Positions 28,275 to 36,972 of a stretch of DNA of 64,000 nucleotides are shown piece by piece; position 1 is the first letter of the stretch; each line of letters begins with the position of its first letter. Made by a program: the position numbers and the translations under genes. This DNA comes from Pseudomonas sp. HN11 (GTDB taxonomy: Bacteria > Pseudomonadota > Gammaproteobacteria > Pseudomonadales > Pseudomonadaceae), in NCBI RefSeq assembly GCF_021390155.1, contig NZ_CP089985.1, positions 1,809,001 to 1,873,000 on the forward strand, read 5' to 3'. The notes under the pieces are model-generated. The model did not search any database, was not told the DNA's origin, and saw nothing but the letters and a program-made list of their open reading frames with translations.

Positions 28275-29483
28275 ATGGAAAATTTGCAAAGTGCAGTGGA
28301 CACACTCATCCATAGCTCCAACACCCTGTTTATCCTGATCGGCGCGGTCATGGTCCTGGCCATGCACGCCGGCTTCGCGTTCCTGGAAGTCGGTACAGTA
28401 CGCCAGAAGAACCAGGTCAATGCCTTGTCGAAGATCCTCAGTGACTTCGCCATCTCTACCCTGGCCTATTTCTTTATAGGCTATTGGATCTCCTATGGTG
28501 TGAGCTTCATGCAACCGGCGGGGGTGATCAGTGCCGATCACGGCTATGGCCTGGTGAAGTTCTTCTTCCTGCTGACCTTCGCGGCCGCGATCCCGGCGAT
28601 CATTTCCGGGGGCATTGCCGAGCGTGCGCGGTTTGCTCCGCAGCTCTGTGCGACGGCGTTGATCGTGGCATTTATCTACCCGTTTTTCGAAGGCATGGTG
28701 TGGAACGGCAACTTCGGCCTGCAAGCTTGGCTCCTCGCGACCTTTGGCGCCAGCTTCCATGACTTCGCCGGCTCGGTGGTGGTGCATGCCATGGGCGGCT
28801 GGCTGGCGTTGGCGGCGGTATTGCTGCTTGGCCCGCGCAACGGACGCTACCGCGAAGGACGTCTGGTGGCGTTTGCACCGTCGAGTATTCCTTTCCTGGC
28901 GCTGGGCTCGTGGATTCTGATTGTCGGCTGGTTTGGCTTCAACGTGATGAGCGCGCAAACCCTGAGCGGCGTCAGCGGCCTGGTAGCGGTCAATTCGCTG
29001 ATGGCCATGGTCGGCGGCACGGTTGCGGCCTTGATCATTGGGCGCAATGACCCGGGCTTCCTGCATAACGGGCCGTTGGCCGGGTTGGTGGCGATCTGCG
29101 CCGGTTCCGACCTGATGCACCCGGTGGGCGCGCTGGTCACCGGTGCCGTCGCCGGCGGCTTGTTTGTGTGGTTCTTTATCGCGGCTCAGGATCGCTGGAG
29201 GATCGACGATGTGCTGGGCGTGTGGCCCTTGCACGGCCTGTGTGGGGTCTGGGGCGGCATCGCCTGCGGCATCTTCGGCCAGACCGTGCTGGGTGGCCTG
29301 GGCGGGGTCAGCCTGATCAGCCAGTTGATCGGCACCGCCCTCGGTGTGCTGGTGGCGCTGGCTGGCGGTCTGCTGGTGTATGGCGTGATCAAGCGTGTTA
29401 CCGGGCTGCGTCTGAGCCAGGAGCAGGAGTATTACGGCGCCGACCTGTCGATTCACAAGATCGGCGCGGTCAGTCAGGATTGA
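28275..29483 (+). CDS. Ammonium transporter (Amt family)
   Basis: The 402-residue membrane protein has eleven hydrophobic segments and Amt signatures. The twin-histidine pore is visible (FHDFAGSVVVHAMGG for the first, GLCGVWGGIACG for the second region), as are AFLEVGTVRQKN and FFLLTFAAAIPAIISGGIAERARF. There is no glnK gene next to it, unlike the usual glnK-amtB pair. The frame is open from 28236 with a TTG start; the ATG at 28275 was preferred. Confidence 0.9.
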   Translation: MENLQSAVDTLIHSSNTLFILIGAVMVLAMHAGFAFLEVGTVRQKNQVNALSKILSDFAISTLAYFFIGYWISYGVSFMQPAGVISADHGYGLVKFFFLLTFAAAIPAIISGGIAERARFAPQLCATALIVAFIYPFFEGMVWNGNFGLQAWLLATFGASFHDFAGSVVVHAMGGWLALAAVLLLGPRNGRYREGRLVAFAPSSIPFLALGSWILIVGWFGFNVMSAQTLSGVSGLVAVNSLMAMVGGTVAALIIGRNDPGFLHNGPLAGLVAICAGSDLMHPVGALVTGAVAGGLFVWFFIAAQDRWRIDDVLGVWPLHGLCGVWGGIACGIFGQTVLGGLGGVSLISQLIGTALGVLVALAGGLLVYGVIKRVTGLRLSQEQEYYGADLSIHKIGAVSQD

Positions 29484-29610
29484 CCGGCTTGTCTGCCGGT
29501 CGATAAAACCCATGCAGCAAGCGGCAGCGGTTTTGTCGCACTTCATCGACCCGCGCCTGGACCTTCGGGTCTGGCAGGCCCTGCAGGATCAAGGCGTGGA
29601 CGGCGAGCAT
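29470..29610 (-). CDS. Possible small hypothetical protein
   Basis: A 46-codon frame begins MLAVHALILQGLPDPK and ends in ADKPVNPD, with GGAG 11 bases upstream. It overlaps the end of the convergent amt gene by 14 bases. The coding look is fair (hydrophobic start, then a charged tail), but I do not recognise it and it could be chance. Confidence 0.3.
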   Translation of the reverse strand: MLAVHALILQGLPDPKVQARVDEVRQNRCRLLHGFYRPADKPVNPD

Positions 29611-29654
29611 CAGGATCGGCACTCCGCAGCCCAGCACCTGCAAGCTGTGGAGTG

Positions 29655-29682
29655 GGGGGGCAAGCCCGCTCGCCACAGGTTT
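29655..29682. repeat. Single REP element
   Basis: GGGGCAAGCCCGCTCGCCACAG matches the core of fluorescens-type REP sequences (GCAAGCCCGCTC). It lies in the 247-base gap between amt and the glutaredoxin-like gene and has no inverted partner nearby. Confidence 0.55.
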
Positions 29683-29730
29683 TCGTCAGGCTTAGAATGT
29701 TCACCTACTTTCTGATCGGGTGCTTTCGTC

Positions 29731-29967
29731 ATGCTTCCTGAATGCCAGTTGCTCGGCACCCTGGGTTGCCATTTGTGTGAGATTGCCGAAGCCGAAATCA
29801 TGCCGCTCGTCGAACACGGGTTGCTGGTGGAACTGGTGGATATCACTGAGCCCGAAGACCTGACCGAAGCTTACGGGCTACGGATTCCGGTACTTCGCCG
29901 GGTAGATACCGGGGCGGAACTGGATTGGCCTTTTGACACACAACAGGTGGTAGCCTTCCTTCGATGA
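29731..29967 (+). CDS. Glutaredoxin-like thiol-disulfide protein
   Basis: The 78-residue thioredoxin-fold protein has an active site GCHLCE near residues 12-17 and the cis-proline segment GLRIPVLRR at about 50-58. It resembles the DUF836/glutaredoxin-like group (YfcG-independent, short). Its partner is unknown. It is followed 74 bases later by the SOS-type gene but has its own context; a LexA box lies between them. Confidence 0.85.
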   Translation: MLPECQLLGTLGCHLCEIAEAEIMPLVEHGLLVELVDITEPEDLTEAYGLRIPVLRRVDTGAELDWPFDTQQVVAFLR

Positions 29968-30003
29968 GTGTGAACCGATGGCGGGCTTCTGAATATTACG
30001 TTA

Positions 30004-30019
30004 CTGTATGTTTGTACAG
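30004..30019. promoter_or_regulatory. LexA box (SOS operator)
   Basis: CTGTATGTTTGTACAG matches the CTG-N10-CAG core of the gamma-proteobacterial LexA operator, with the expected TAT and GTA inside. It lies 22 bases before the GTG start of the next gene, where LexA binding would block transcription. Confidence 0.8.
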
Positions 30020-30041
30020 CGATTGAATAGAGGGAACGCCC

Positions 30042-30377
30042 GTGGTGAATGTCGAACAACTGAAAAGCAGCGTCAATCGCATGTCCGCCGACGTCGTGCG
30101 CGACGCGGTGAACGAGCTGCGCCTCGATGGCCTGGTCACGGAAGGCAAGACGCCATTTAACAAAGTGCATTTCAATACCTGCTTTGCCGAGATCGAGGCG
30201 CTGTTTCAGCGTGCCGGTTACCACAAGCAGCTGGATGTGGTGGGTTATCAGGGCCTGTTGTACGCGTTGTACGATCCAGGCCGCTGGGAAGCGGTGGACG
30301 TGCTGCGCTGGCTCAAGGAGTTCACCGAAGCCGCCAGTGCTTCGCCGATCCTGCGGGCGGAGTTGGTCAAGGCCTGA
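30042..30377 (+). CDS. Hypothetical protein, predicted SOS (LexA) regulon member
   Basis: The 111-residue soluble protein has no recognised domain: MVNVEQLKSSVNRMSADVVRDAVNELRLDGLVTEG, then a helical body with aromatic clusters (YHKQLDVVGYQGLLYALYDPGRW). It starts at GTG 30042 (or GTG 30045) behind AGAGGGAA. A LexA box at 30004-30019 predicts induction by DNA damage. P. aeruginosa has uncharacterised LexA-regulated genes, and this may be an orthologue of one (from memory, PA0922-like, unverified). Function unknown. Confidence 0.85.
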   Translation: MVNVEQLKSSVNRMSADVVRDAVNELRLDGLVTEGKTPFNKVHFNTCFAEIEALFQRAGYHKQLDVVGYQGLLYALYDPGRWEAVDVLRWLKEFTEAASASPILRAELVKA

Positions 30378-30449
30378 ATCCGCCCTAGGCCCAATCCCGC
30401 TCCATGCGGGATAATGCCCGTCTGTTTTGTCACAGGCTTTGAGCATTTC

Positions 30450-31340
30450 ATGTCCACCTCCGGTTTTTCCGCGTCCCAGCACCAAGCCAGCACCTTGTAT
30501 TTGCCGCCCGGTTCATGGGCGACGGTGCTGGATTGTCTGTGCGAGCACTTCCCGGCCATCAGCCGCGAGCACTGGCTGGATCGCATTGCCCGAGGCCGTG
30601 TGCTGGACATTAACGGCAACCCGATCAGCCTGGACCTGGCCTACAAGGAAGGTCTGTGCATCTACTACTTCCGGGAAGTGCCGAACGAGAAAGTCATCCC
30701 GGTGCAGGAAACCATCCTGTATGCCGACGAGCACCTGGTGGTCGCCGACAAACCGCACTTCCTGCCCGTGACCCCAGCCGGTGAATACGTCGAGCAAACC
30801 CTGCTGCGCCGTCTGATTCGCCGCCTCGACAACCCGTCGCTGGTGCCGTTGCACCGCATCGATCGACACACGGCGGGGCTGGTACTGTTCTCGGCCAATC
30901 CGGCCAGTCGCTCGGCTTACCAGCAACTGTTTCCCACGCGCCAGATCGATAAATTCTACGAAGCCATCGCACCGGCCTTACCGAACCTGACCTTCCCCAG
31001 GGTGCATAAAAGCCGCCTGGTAGACGGCGAACCGTTCTTTCGTATGCAGGAAGGCCCTGGCGCGAGCAATACCGAAACGGCGGTGGAAGTGCGGGAAAAA
31101 AATGGCGATCTGTGGCGCTATGGCCTGTTCCCGGTGACCGGCAAGAAGCACCAGTTGCGCGTGCACATGACTGCACTCGGTGCGAGCATCTGCAACGATC
31201 CGTTCTACCCCGACGTGCTCAAGGATGCCGTGGACGACTATGCCAACCCTCTCAAACTGCTTGCACAGGGCGTGCGGTTTATCGACCCGGTCACAGGTGT
31301 CGAGCGCAACTTCCGCAGCCAGATCACCCTCGACTGGTAA
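30450..31340 (+). CDS. RluA-family pseudouridine synthase
   Basis: The 296-residue enzyme isomerises uridine in RNA. The catalytic aspartate is in LHRIDRHTAGLVLFS (HRxD motif, residues about 135-140), and KKHQLRVHMTALG is the second family motif. An S4-like N-terminal part (LDRIARGRVLDINGNPI) is present. The RNA target, rRNA or tRNA, cannot be told. The frame is open from 30414; ATG 30450 was chosen. A hairpin at 31353-31379 follows. Confidence 0.9.
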   Translation: MSTSGFSASQHQASTLYLPPGSWATVLDCLCEHFPAISREHWLDRIARGRVLDINGNPISLDLAYKEGLCIYYFREVPNEKVIPVQETILYADEHLVVADKPHFLPVTPAGEYVEQTLLRRLIRRLDNPSLVPLHRIDRHTAGLVLFSANPASRSAYQQLFPTRQIDKFYEAIAPALPNLTFPRVHKSRLVDGEPFFRMQEGPGASNTETAVEVREKNGDLWRYGLFPVTGKKHQLRVHMTALGASICNDPFYPDVLKDAVDDYANPLKLLAQGVRFIDPVTGVERNFRSQITLDW

Positions 31341-31352
31341 CCCCCGGAAACA

Positions 31353-31379
31353 ACAAGGCCCGCGCGAGGCGGGCCTTGT
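31353..31379. terminator. Hairpin between convergent genes
   Basis: Stem ACAAGGCCCGC / GCGGGCCTTGT (31353-31363 and 31369-31379). The T-run is short, so it is a weak intrinsic terminator that could serve both the pseudouridine synthase and the convergent lipoprotein gene. Confidence 0.7.
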
Positions 31380-31395
31380 CGGCAAACGCTAAGAC

Positions 31396-31617
31396 TTACA
31401 GGTCTTTAACGGTGCGAACCTGATCTTTGTTGATGCGGGTACGCTTGCCGTCAAGTTGTTCGAATTCGTAGAAACCCGAATCTTCGTTGTATTTCGGGGT
31501 GTCGACGGCCTGGATTTCGCGACCGTCATTCAGGGTGATCACTGTCGGCGAGGCGCAACCGGCGAGGGTGGCGAGGCCCAGTGCAAGCATGAGAGCGGCG
31601 ATGGTCCGTTGAGTCAT
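31396..31617 (-). CDS. YgdI/YgdR-type small lipoprotein (DUF903)
   Basis: The 73-residue protein has a lipoprotein signal peptide with lipobox LAGC (cysteine 21), then the small beta-barrel DUF903 core (ITLNDGREIQAVDTPKYNEDSGFYEFEQ, DGKRTRINKDQV). It would be anchored in the outer membrane. The role of the family is unknown. It lies between a pseudouridine synthase and mobA. Confidence 0.92.
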   Translation of the reverse strand: MTQRTIAALMLALGLATLAGCASPTVITLNDGREIQAVDTPKYNEDSGFYEFEQLDGKRTRINKDQVRTVKDL

Positions 31618-31696
31618 GAGTCTGTCTCCGAGAGAATACTTTTAAATAGCTGACCTTGTGACGCGTACGGCGCCGACAAAGTTCCTTGTACGAGGT

Positions 31697-32299
31697 TCAT
31701 TCTGACACGCCCGACGACGTCTGTAACAGCGCAGGCGTATTAAGATTGGCCAGACGCGGGTCATCCGCCGGGCACTCCAGGCCCAGGCCGCCCAGTTGCA
31801 GGAAGAGCTTGCGCGGGCTGCGCTCACCGGCGTGCCAGGCGCTCTCAACCGCGTTACGCAGGCCGGTCGGGACGATGCAGATCAGCGGTTCCCAGAACTC
31901 ACCATGGCGCACCATCACCGGCAACCGAGGGTTGCGTCCTGCGGTCTCGCGCAGTTCGGCGAGCAGTCGGGCGTCGATCTGCGGCACGTCGCACGGCAAT
32001 ATCAGCAAGTGCCCATGACCTGCGGCGGCGAGCCCCGCACGGATACCCGCGAGCGGGCCGGGAAAGTCCGGGCTGTCGTCGCTCACCAGTTGGTCGGCAT
32101 ACGGCGCGTACCTATCATGGTTGCGGTTGCACGAAATAATCAGATCGTCTGTCAGCGGGCGCACCAGGCGCTGCAAGTGCGCTATCAAGGGCTGGCCGCG
32201 CCACTCCAGCAAGCCTTTGTCCTGCCCGCCCATGCGCTGGCCGCGCCCACCGGACAGCAGCAGGATCGAGCAGGGCAGGGGTGAAGAATCAATCGACAT
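31697..32299 (-). CDS. mobA: Molybdenum cofactor guanylyltransferase
   Basis: The 200-residue nucleotidyltransferase attaches GMP to molybdopterin. It has the signature [20 protein letters not shown] near residues 12-31 and the [22 protein letters not shown] metal/nucleotide motifs. The frame is open to 32446, but the ATG at 32299 begins [18 protein letters not shown]. It is divergent from moaB-moeA across 76 bases, so the three genes form a cofactor locus. Confidence 0.95.
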   Translation of the reverse strand: MSIDSSPLPCSILLLSGGRGQRMGGQDKGLLEWRGQPLIAHLQRLVRPLTDDLIISCNRNHDRYAPYADQLVSDDSPDFPGPLAGIRAGLAAAGHGHLLILPCDVPQIDARLLAELRETAGRNPRLPVMVRHGEFWEPLICIVPTGLRNAVESAWHAGERSPRKLFLQLGGLGLECPADDPRLANLNTPALLQTSSGVSE

Positions 32300-32375
32300 G
32301 GCGGTTCCGCTGCGGCAGGTAAATGGAGGCCTGTGATATAACATCGGGCTGTTCCTTCGACAACCGGACCGTGCC

Positions 32376-32915
32376 ATGAAAGCCAAGGCAGATGCGCCCT
32401 TCGTACCTCTGAATATTGCTGTACTGACCGTCAGCGACACTCGCACCCTTCAAACCGATACCTCCGGCCAGGTCTTCGTCGACCGCCTCACCGCTGCCGG
32501 CCATAACCTGGCCGAGCGCGTGCTGCTCAAGGACGACCTCTACAAAATCCGCGCCCAGGTCGCCCACTGGATCGCCGAAGATGTGGTGCAAGTCGTGCTG
32601 ATCACCGGCGGCACCGGCTTCACCGGCCGCGACAGCACCCCCGAGGCCGTCAGCTGTCTGCTGGACAAACAGGTTGACGGCTTTGGCGAACTGTTCCGCC
32701 AGATTTCCGTGGCCGATATCGGCACCTCCACTGTGCAGTCTCGCGCCCTGGCCGGCCTGGCCAATGGCACCCTGGTCTGCTGCCTGCCGGGTTCCACCAA
32801 TGCCGTGCGCACCGGCTGGGACGGCATCCTCGCCGAGCAGTTGGACAACCGTCACCGCCCGTGCAACTTCGTGCCGCACCTGAAACAGGCTGAGCCTTGT
32901 GAATCCCGTGGGTAA
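32376..32915 (+). CDS. moaB: Molybdenum cofactor biosynthesis protein B
   Basis: The 179-residue MPT-binding-fold protein would adenylylate molybdopterin (MogA-like) or act as a MoaB paralogue. The family motif [15 protein letters not shown] is at about residues 71-85, and [13 protein letters not shown] follows at about 133-145. It overlaps moeA by 17 bases. Confidence 0.94.
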   Translation: MKAKADAPFVPLNIAVLTVSDTRTLQTDTSGQVFVDRLTAAGHNLAERVLLKDDLYKIRAQVAHWIAEDVVQVVLITGGTGFTGRDSTPEAVSCLLDKQVDGFGELFRQISVADIGTSTVQSRALAGLANGTLVCCLPGSTNAVRTGWDGILAEQLDNRHRPCNFVPHLKQAEPCESRG

Positions 32916-34125
32916 GCCCGGCAAGGTCGGCGCCTTGCTACCGGTTGAAGACGCGTTGGAACAATTGCTGGCCATGGCCGAAGCCGTGCCGATCCGCGAG
33001 CAGGAAACCTTGACCCTGGCGGACTGCGACGGTCGTGTACTGGCGCAAGACTTGATTTCCACCCTTGACCTGCCGCCATGGCCGAACAGTGCCATGGACG
33101 GTTACGCCGTGCGGCTGGCGGATTGGACCGGCGAACCCTTGGTGGTCAGTCAGCGCATCTTCGCCGGCCAGGCGTCAGAAACCCTGGCCGTCGGCACCTG
33201 CGCGCGCATCTTCACTGGCGCTCCGGTACCCGAAGGTGCTGACTGTGTCGAGATGCAGGAAAACGCTGTGGTTCACGCGGATGGGCGCGTGAGTTTCGCC
33301 GAACCCCTGCATATCAACCAGAACATCCGCCCCCAAGGTCAGGAAACCACTGTCGGTGAGCTGGTTTTAACCGCCGGCACGCGCCTGGGCCCGATTGAAC
33401 TGGGGCTGGCGGCGTCCCTCGGCCATGATCGCCTGGCGGTGATACGCCGCCCGCGTGTGGCGGTCTTGTCCACCGGCGATGAGCTGATTGAACCGGGCTT
33501 GCCGCTCGGCCCGGGGCAGATCTACAACAGCAATCGGCGCGTGCTGTGCTCGTGGCTTGCGCGCATGGGCTGCGAAGTGATCGACGCCGGCATTCTGCCG
33601 GACGATTTGGAGCAAACCCGCGCGCGCCTGGGCGGTTTGGGCAGTGTCGACTTGATCCTGTCCACGGGCGGTGTGTCGGTGGGCGAGGCGGACTTCCTCG
33701 GCATTGCCCTGCGTGAAGAGGGGGAGCTGGCGTTGTGGAAACTCGCGATCAAACCGGGCAAGCCGCTGACCTTCGGCCACTTCCGGGGCGTGCCGGTGAT
33801 CGGCCTGCCCGGCAACCCGGCGTCGACGCTGGTGACGTTCGCGCTGCTGGCACGCCCCTATCTGCTACGCCGCCAAGGTGTGCTGGATGTCGAACCATTA
33901 CGTTTTGAAGTACCAGTTGGGTTTACCTGGCCCAAGCCGGGCAACCGCCGCGAATACCTGCGCGGTCGCCTTGAGCAGGGCAAAGCGATCATCTACCGCA
34001 ACCAGAGCTCCGGCGTGCTGCGCAGCGCAGCGTGGGCGGAAGGGTTTGTGGAGGTAGTGGAAGGGACGACCCTGGCTATCGGCGACCGGGTCAACTTCAT
34101 CCCGCTGAGTGAAGTCCTGAACTGA
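32899..34125 (+). CDS. moeA: Molybdopterin molybdenumtransferase
   Basis: The 408-residue enzyme inserts molybdate into adenylylated molybdopterin. It has the MoeA signatures PPWPNSAMDGYAVR near residue 60, VAVLSTGDELIEPG, LILSTGGVSVGEADF and GLPGNPASTLVTF, plus a C-terminal beta domain. It starts with GTG 32899 inside the end of moaB, so the two are translationally coupled. Confidence 0.95.
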   Translation: MNPVGKPGKVGALLPVEDALEQLLAMAEAVPIREQETLTLADCDGRVLAQDLISTLDLPPWPNSAMDGYAVRLADWTGEPLVVSQRIFAGQASETLAVGTCARIFTGAPVPEGADCVEMQENAVVHADGRVSFAEPLHINQNIRPQGQETTVGELVLTAGTRLGPIELGLAASLGHDRLAVIRRPRVAVLSTGDELIEPGLPLGPGQIYNSNRRVLCSWLARMGCEVIDAGILPDDLEQTRARLGGLGSVDLILSTGGVSVGEADFLGIALREEGELALWKLAIKPGKPLTFGHFRGVPVIGLPGNPASTLVTFALLARPYLLRRQGVLDVEPLRFEVPVGFTWPKPGNRREYLRGRLEQGKAIIYRNQSSGVLRSAAWAEGFVEVVEGTTLAIGDRVNFIPLSEVLN

Positions 34126-34151
34126 TCCCGACTCCTGACAAGTTTTAAATT

Positions 34152-34214
34152 TTGTGGTGAGCGAGCTTGTCGGGTCGCCGAATCGCTCGCGCGGGGAAAG
34201 CCCGCTCACCACAA
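34152..34214. repeat. REPIN of a second REP class
   Basis: Inverted arms TTGTGGTGAGCG (34152-34163) and CGCTCACCACAA (34203-34214), with GGGCTT/AAGCCC-like bases inside. The arm GTGGTGAGCG-class differs from the GCGGGCTTGCTCGCG class found at 6578, 55132 and 62226. It lies between moeA and the convergent FlhB-like gene. Confidence 0.7.
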
Positions 34215-34232
34215 TAGTTGGGCTGTGTGACG

Positions 34233-34562
34233 CTAATAATCATCCCCTCTATCGGTCACATCCCGCTCCACCGGCCCCGCGTCCGGGTCATACCCCACCG
34301 GAAACTTGCCCTTCAACGTCCACGCAAACGCAATGATCTCGGCAATCGTGCGGTACAACTCCTCCGGAATACTGTCCCCCAGTTCCATTCGCGCCAGCAG
34401 CTTCACCAGCTCGGCGTTTTCATAGATGGGCACTTCGTTTTCCCGCGCCAGCTTCAGGATGGCTTCGGCCAGGGCGTCGTCACCCTTGGCGGTCAGGGTG
34501 GGGGCCTGCTGGCCATCGTACTTGAGGGCAATTGCCTGGCGCGGTGGCGTAGGGTTTTTCAT
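34233..34562 (-). CDS. Free-standing FlhB C-terminal-domain protein (EscU/YscU/HrcU family)
   Basis: The 109-residue protein equals the cytoplasmic autocleaved part of FlhB. It begins MKNPTPPRQAIALKYDG, which lines up with the NPTH-Y-AVALKYD site of FlhB but has Pro in place of the His. It has no membrane domain. It overlaps the fliK-like gene by four bases (ATGA). Known FlhX/FlhB2 proteins of this kind can affect export-substrate switching. The canonical flhB is not in this window. Confidence 0.88.
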   Translation of the reverse strand: MKNPTPPRQAIALKYDGQQAPTLTAKGDDALAEAILKLARENEVPIYENAELVKLLARMELGDSIPEELYRTIAEIIAFAWTLKGKFPVGYDPDAGPVERDVTDRGDDY

Positions 34563-36136
34563 GCGGTTTCATCCACCCAGCGTTGTTCCAGTCCGGTTTT
34601 CGGCCCGCGCGGTGGGGTACCGAGGTGACAATCGAGGTCGCCGACGTTGATGCCCGATGTCAGCAAGCGTTCGCGCAAGTTACCCAAGTGACTTTCGATC
34701 AGGCTGGCGGTGAACGGCCGGGAGGCCCACAGTTGGCTGGACAGTTTGCCCTGGCTCAATTGCGCCTGGACCTGCAGCGGGCCCAACGGCTCCATGTCGA
34801 AGGCCAGCTCGACGCGCCAGAGCATCTGCTTGGCGTCCTTCTTGTCCTTGCGCTCGGGCTGGTCCTTGTCTGGTGCGGGTTCTTCGCGTTGGAATTTGAC
34901 CTGCAGCGGCACGATGTCCTGCAACGTACGCATCGGAATTTCCAGCTGCCAGGTGGTCTGCAGGCGGCCATCGGCGGTGGTGCCGGTCTGTTCCAGGCTC
35001 GACAGCTGGTGGCTCTGCAAACGCGAGATGGCCCCAGCGGCCAGGCGCAGCAGGTTTTCCAGGTCGCTTTCGCCTTCCAGTTTCGCCATCAGCCGTTCGG
35101 GCAATGGGAAACCGGCGGGTATCTGTCGGGCGCTGACTTGGCCGAGCGTGTTCAATGGGCTACGTACAAAGTTGGGTAGCACCTGAACCAGGGTGTTGGC
35201 GGCGAGAATGGCAGTCATATTCGTGCTGGCGGGCAGGGCCGGCAGCAGATCGGCGACCAGACGCAGCAGTGCACCTTTCATGTCCAGCGGTGGAATTTGC
35301 GGGTTTTGTCCGGCCAGCAGCTTGGCTTCAAGAAACGCGCCGCTGTTCTGGATGACTTGCGCCAGTACCTTGGGGTTGCTGACCTGGGCCAGGTCGGGCA
35401 GGGCGGCGAGTAAACGCTCGGCAGCGTCGCGCAGCTCGGCGGAGGTGCTGTCGCCGCGCGGCAGGTTCTGCAGCGCAGTGAAGACCGCATCCAGCGAGCC
35501 CTGGCGGCTTTGCTGGGTCGACAGTTGCTGTGTGACCGCCAACTGATCCTTGAGCCCGCTCAGCGGCACAAAACTCAAGGTCTGCGTGTTTTGCACCACG
35601 GCGCTGAGCAGGCTGCCGACACGCAGCGGCTGGGGGCTTTCTACGCTCAGGGTCGCGCCGGTCAGTGCGCTGTTGAGCACGGTCACCAGCGAGCGGTAGA
35701 TGGCCGGTTGCGCCGCGCCTTGGGGCAGCATCTGGGTGGTCAGCACCTTGGCCTGCAACAGGGTGCCCACTGGTATCTGGTTGGTGTCGATGCGGGTGAG
35801 GGCGGCGACATTGGCACTCAAGGCTTGTTGCAGGCTGAGCGTCAGATTGCCCGTTTGCGTCTGGCTCACCGCCACGTTGCTGCCCAACGGCAGCGGTTGC
35901 GGGCTGGTGGCCTGCACCAATGTCTGACGGCCGCCTTCAAGAGTCAACTTCAGCAGCAACTGAAAGGCTTCACCGCCTTGTTTCAGGGCGATCACTTCCG
36001 CATTCGCGGTTTTCCCGGGGGCGATCAGGCCGATCTGCGGCTCCAGCAGTTTCAGCAACTCGCCGGCCACAGGCGCCGCTCCGGGCCCGGCAGCCGGGGT
36101 GGGTGGAAGCGTAGGAAGGTTGATCTCACCGGTCAT
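34559..36136 (-). CDS. Flagellar hook-length control protein FliK-like
   Basis: The 525-residue protein has a long low-complexity, Gln/Ala/Leu-rich region (about 40-400) and a C-terminal Flg_hook domain (about 425-510: LGPLQVQAQLSQGKLSSQL, then RPFTASLIESHLGNLRERL). FliK acts as secreted ruler and switches export specificity through the FlhB C-terminus. Directly downstream is a gene for just that FlhB domain. It lies far from other flagellar genes, so a second, main fliK may exist elsewhere. Confidence 0.85.
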   Translation of the reverse strand: MTGEINLPTLPPTPAAGPGAAPVAGELLKLLEPQIGLIAPGKTANAEVIALKQGGEAFQLLLKLTLEGGRQTLVQATSPQPLPLGSNVAVSQTQTGNLTLSLQQALSANVAALTRIDTNQIPVGTLLQAKVLTTQMLPQGAAQPAIYRSLVTVLNSALTGATLSVESPQPLRVGSLLSAVVQNTQTLSFVPLSGLKDQLAVTQQLSTQQSRQGSLDAVFTALQNLPRGDSTSAELRDAAERLLAALPDLAQVSNPKVLAQVIQNSGAFLEAKLLAGQNPQIPPLDMKGALLRLVADLLPALPASTNMTAILAANTLVQVLPNFVRSPLNTLGQVSARQIPAGFPLPERLMAKLEGESDLENLLRLAAGAISRLQSHQLSSLEQTGTTADGRLQTTWQLEIPMRTLQDIVPLQVKFQREEPAPDKDQPERKDKKDAKQMLWRVELAFDMEPLGPLQVQAQLSQGKLSSQLWASRPFTASLIESHLGNLRERLLTSGINVGDLDCHLGTPPRGPKTGLEQRWVDETA

Positions 36137-36336
36137 CGCGCGCGTCGTCTCTGGGGAAATTGCCCTCTTTAGAGTAGGGCATCACATGTATAATGCCGCC
36201 CGTCTGCAAAGAGAGCGCTAAAAACCTCACAACTATTTGATCCAGCTCTCTAAAATCGGTCGCCAAAGCCGTTATTGTGCATTTCTCTTTAACGGCCGCT
36301 GCACCGCCGACTTGAACCGTAAAGGCCCGCGATCTT

Positions 36337-36972
36337 TTGACCAGCCCTCTTCTTGAAGCCGTAGCGCTCTCCTGTGAACGCGACCTGCGCCTGCTGTTCG
36401 AGCACCTCGAACTGCGGTTGGCGGGCGGCGACATGGTGCAGGTCAGCGGCCCCAACGGCAGCGGCAAGACCAGTTTGCTGCGCCTGCTGGCCGGGCTGAT
36501 GCAGCCGACGGCAGGCGAAGTCCGCCTCAACGGCAAGCCCCTCAACGAACAGCGCACCGAACTTGCACGCAACCTTGTATGGATCGGCCACGCCGCCGGC
36601 ATCAAGGATGTGCTCACCGCTGAAGAAAACCTCAGCTGGCTCGGCGCCCTGCATCATCCCGCGTCCCGTGATGCCATCTGGCAGGCCCTGGCGGCTGTCG
36701 GGCTCAAGGGCTTCGAAGACGTGCCCTGCCACACCCTGTCCGCCGGGCAACAGCGCCGCGTGGCCCTGGCGCGTTTGTACCTGCCGGGCCCGCCGCTGTG
36801 GATTCTCGACGAGCCGTTCACAGCCCTCGACAAACAAGGCGTGGCCCAATTGGAAGAGCATCTGGCCCAGCACTGCGAGCAGGGCGGGCTGGTGGTACTC
36901 ACGACTCACCACACCTTGACGCGCACGCCAGCTGGCTACCGCGACCTTGACCTTGGCCGGTGGTCGCTATGA
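36337..36972 (+). CDS. ccmA: Heme exporter ATP-binding protein CcmA
   Basis: The 211-residue ABC ATPase of the heme-maturation complex CcmAB has Walker [10 protein letters not shown] at about residues 43-51. The signature is [14 protein letters not shown], and Walker B is [12 protein letters not shown]. The start is TTG 36337, as no closer ATG fits. It is the first gene of ccmABCDEFGHI and overlaps ccmB by ATGA. It is divergent from fliK across 200 bases holding the operon promoter, which I cannot pin down. Confidence 0.95.
   Translation: MTSPLLEAVALSCERDLRLLFEHLELRLAGGDMVQVSGPNGSGKTSLLRLLAGLMQPTAGEVRLNGKPLNEQRTELARNLVWIGHAAGIKDVLTAEENLSWLGALHHPASRDAIWQALAAVGLKGFEDVPCHTLSAGQQRRVALARLYLPGPPLWILDEPFTALDKQGVAQLEEHLAQHCEQGGLVVLTTHHTLTRTPAGYRDLDLGRWSL

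Noticed and set aside
28206..29546. 446-codon minus-strand frame opposite the ammonium transporter
   Set aside because: Composition (rich in His, Gln, Asp, Arg) is typical of an antisense shadow; the plus-strand frame encodes a clear Amt protein.
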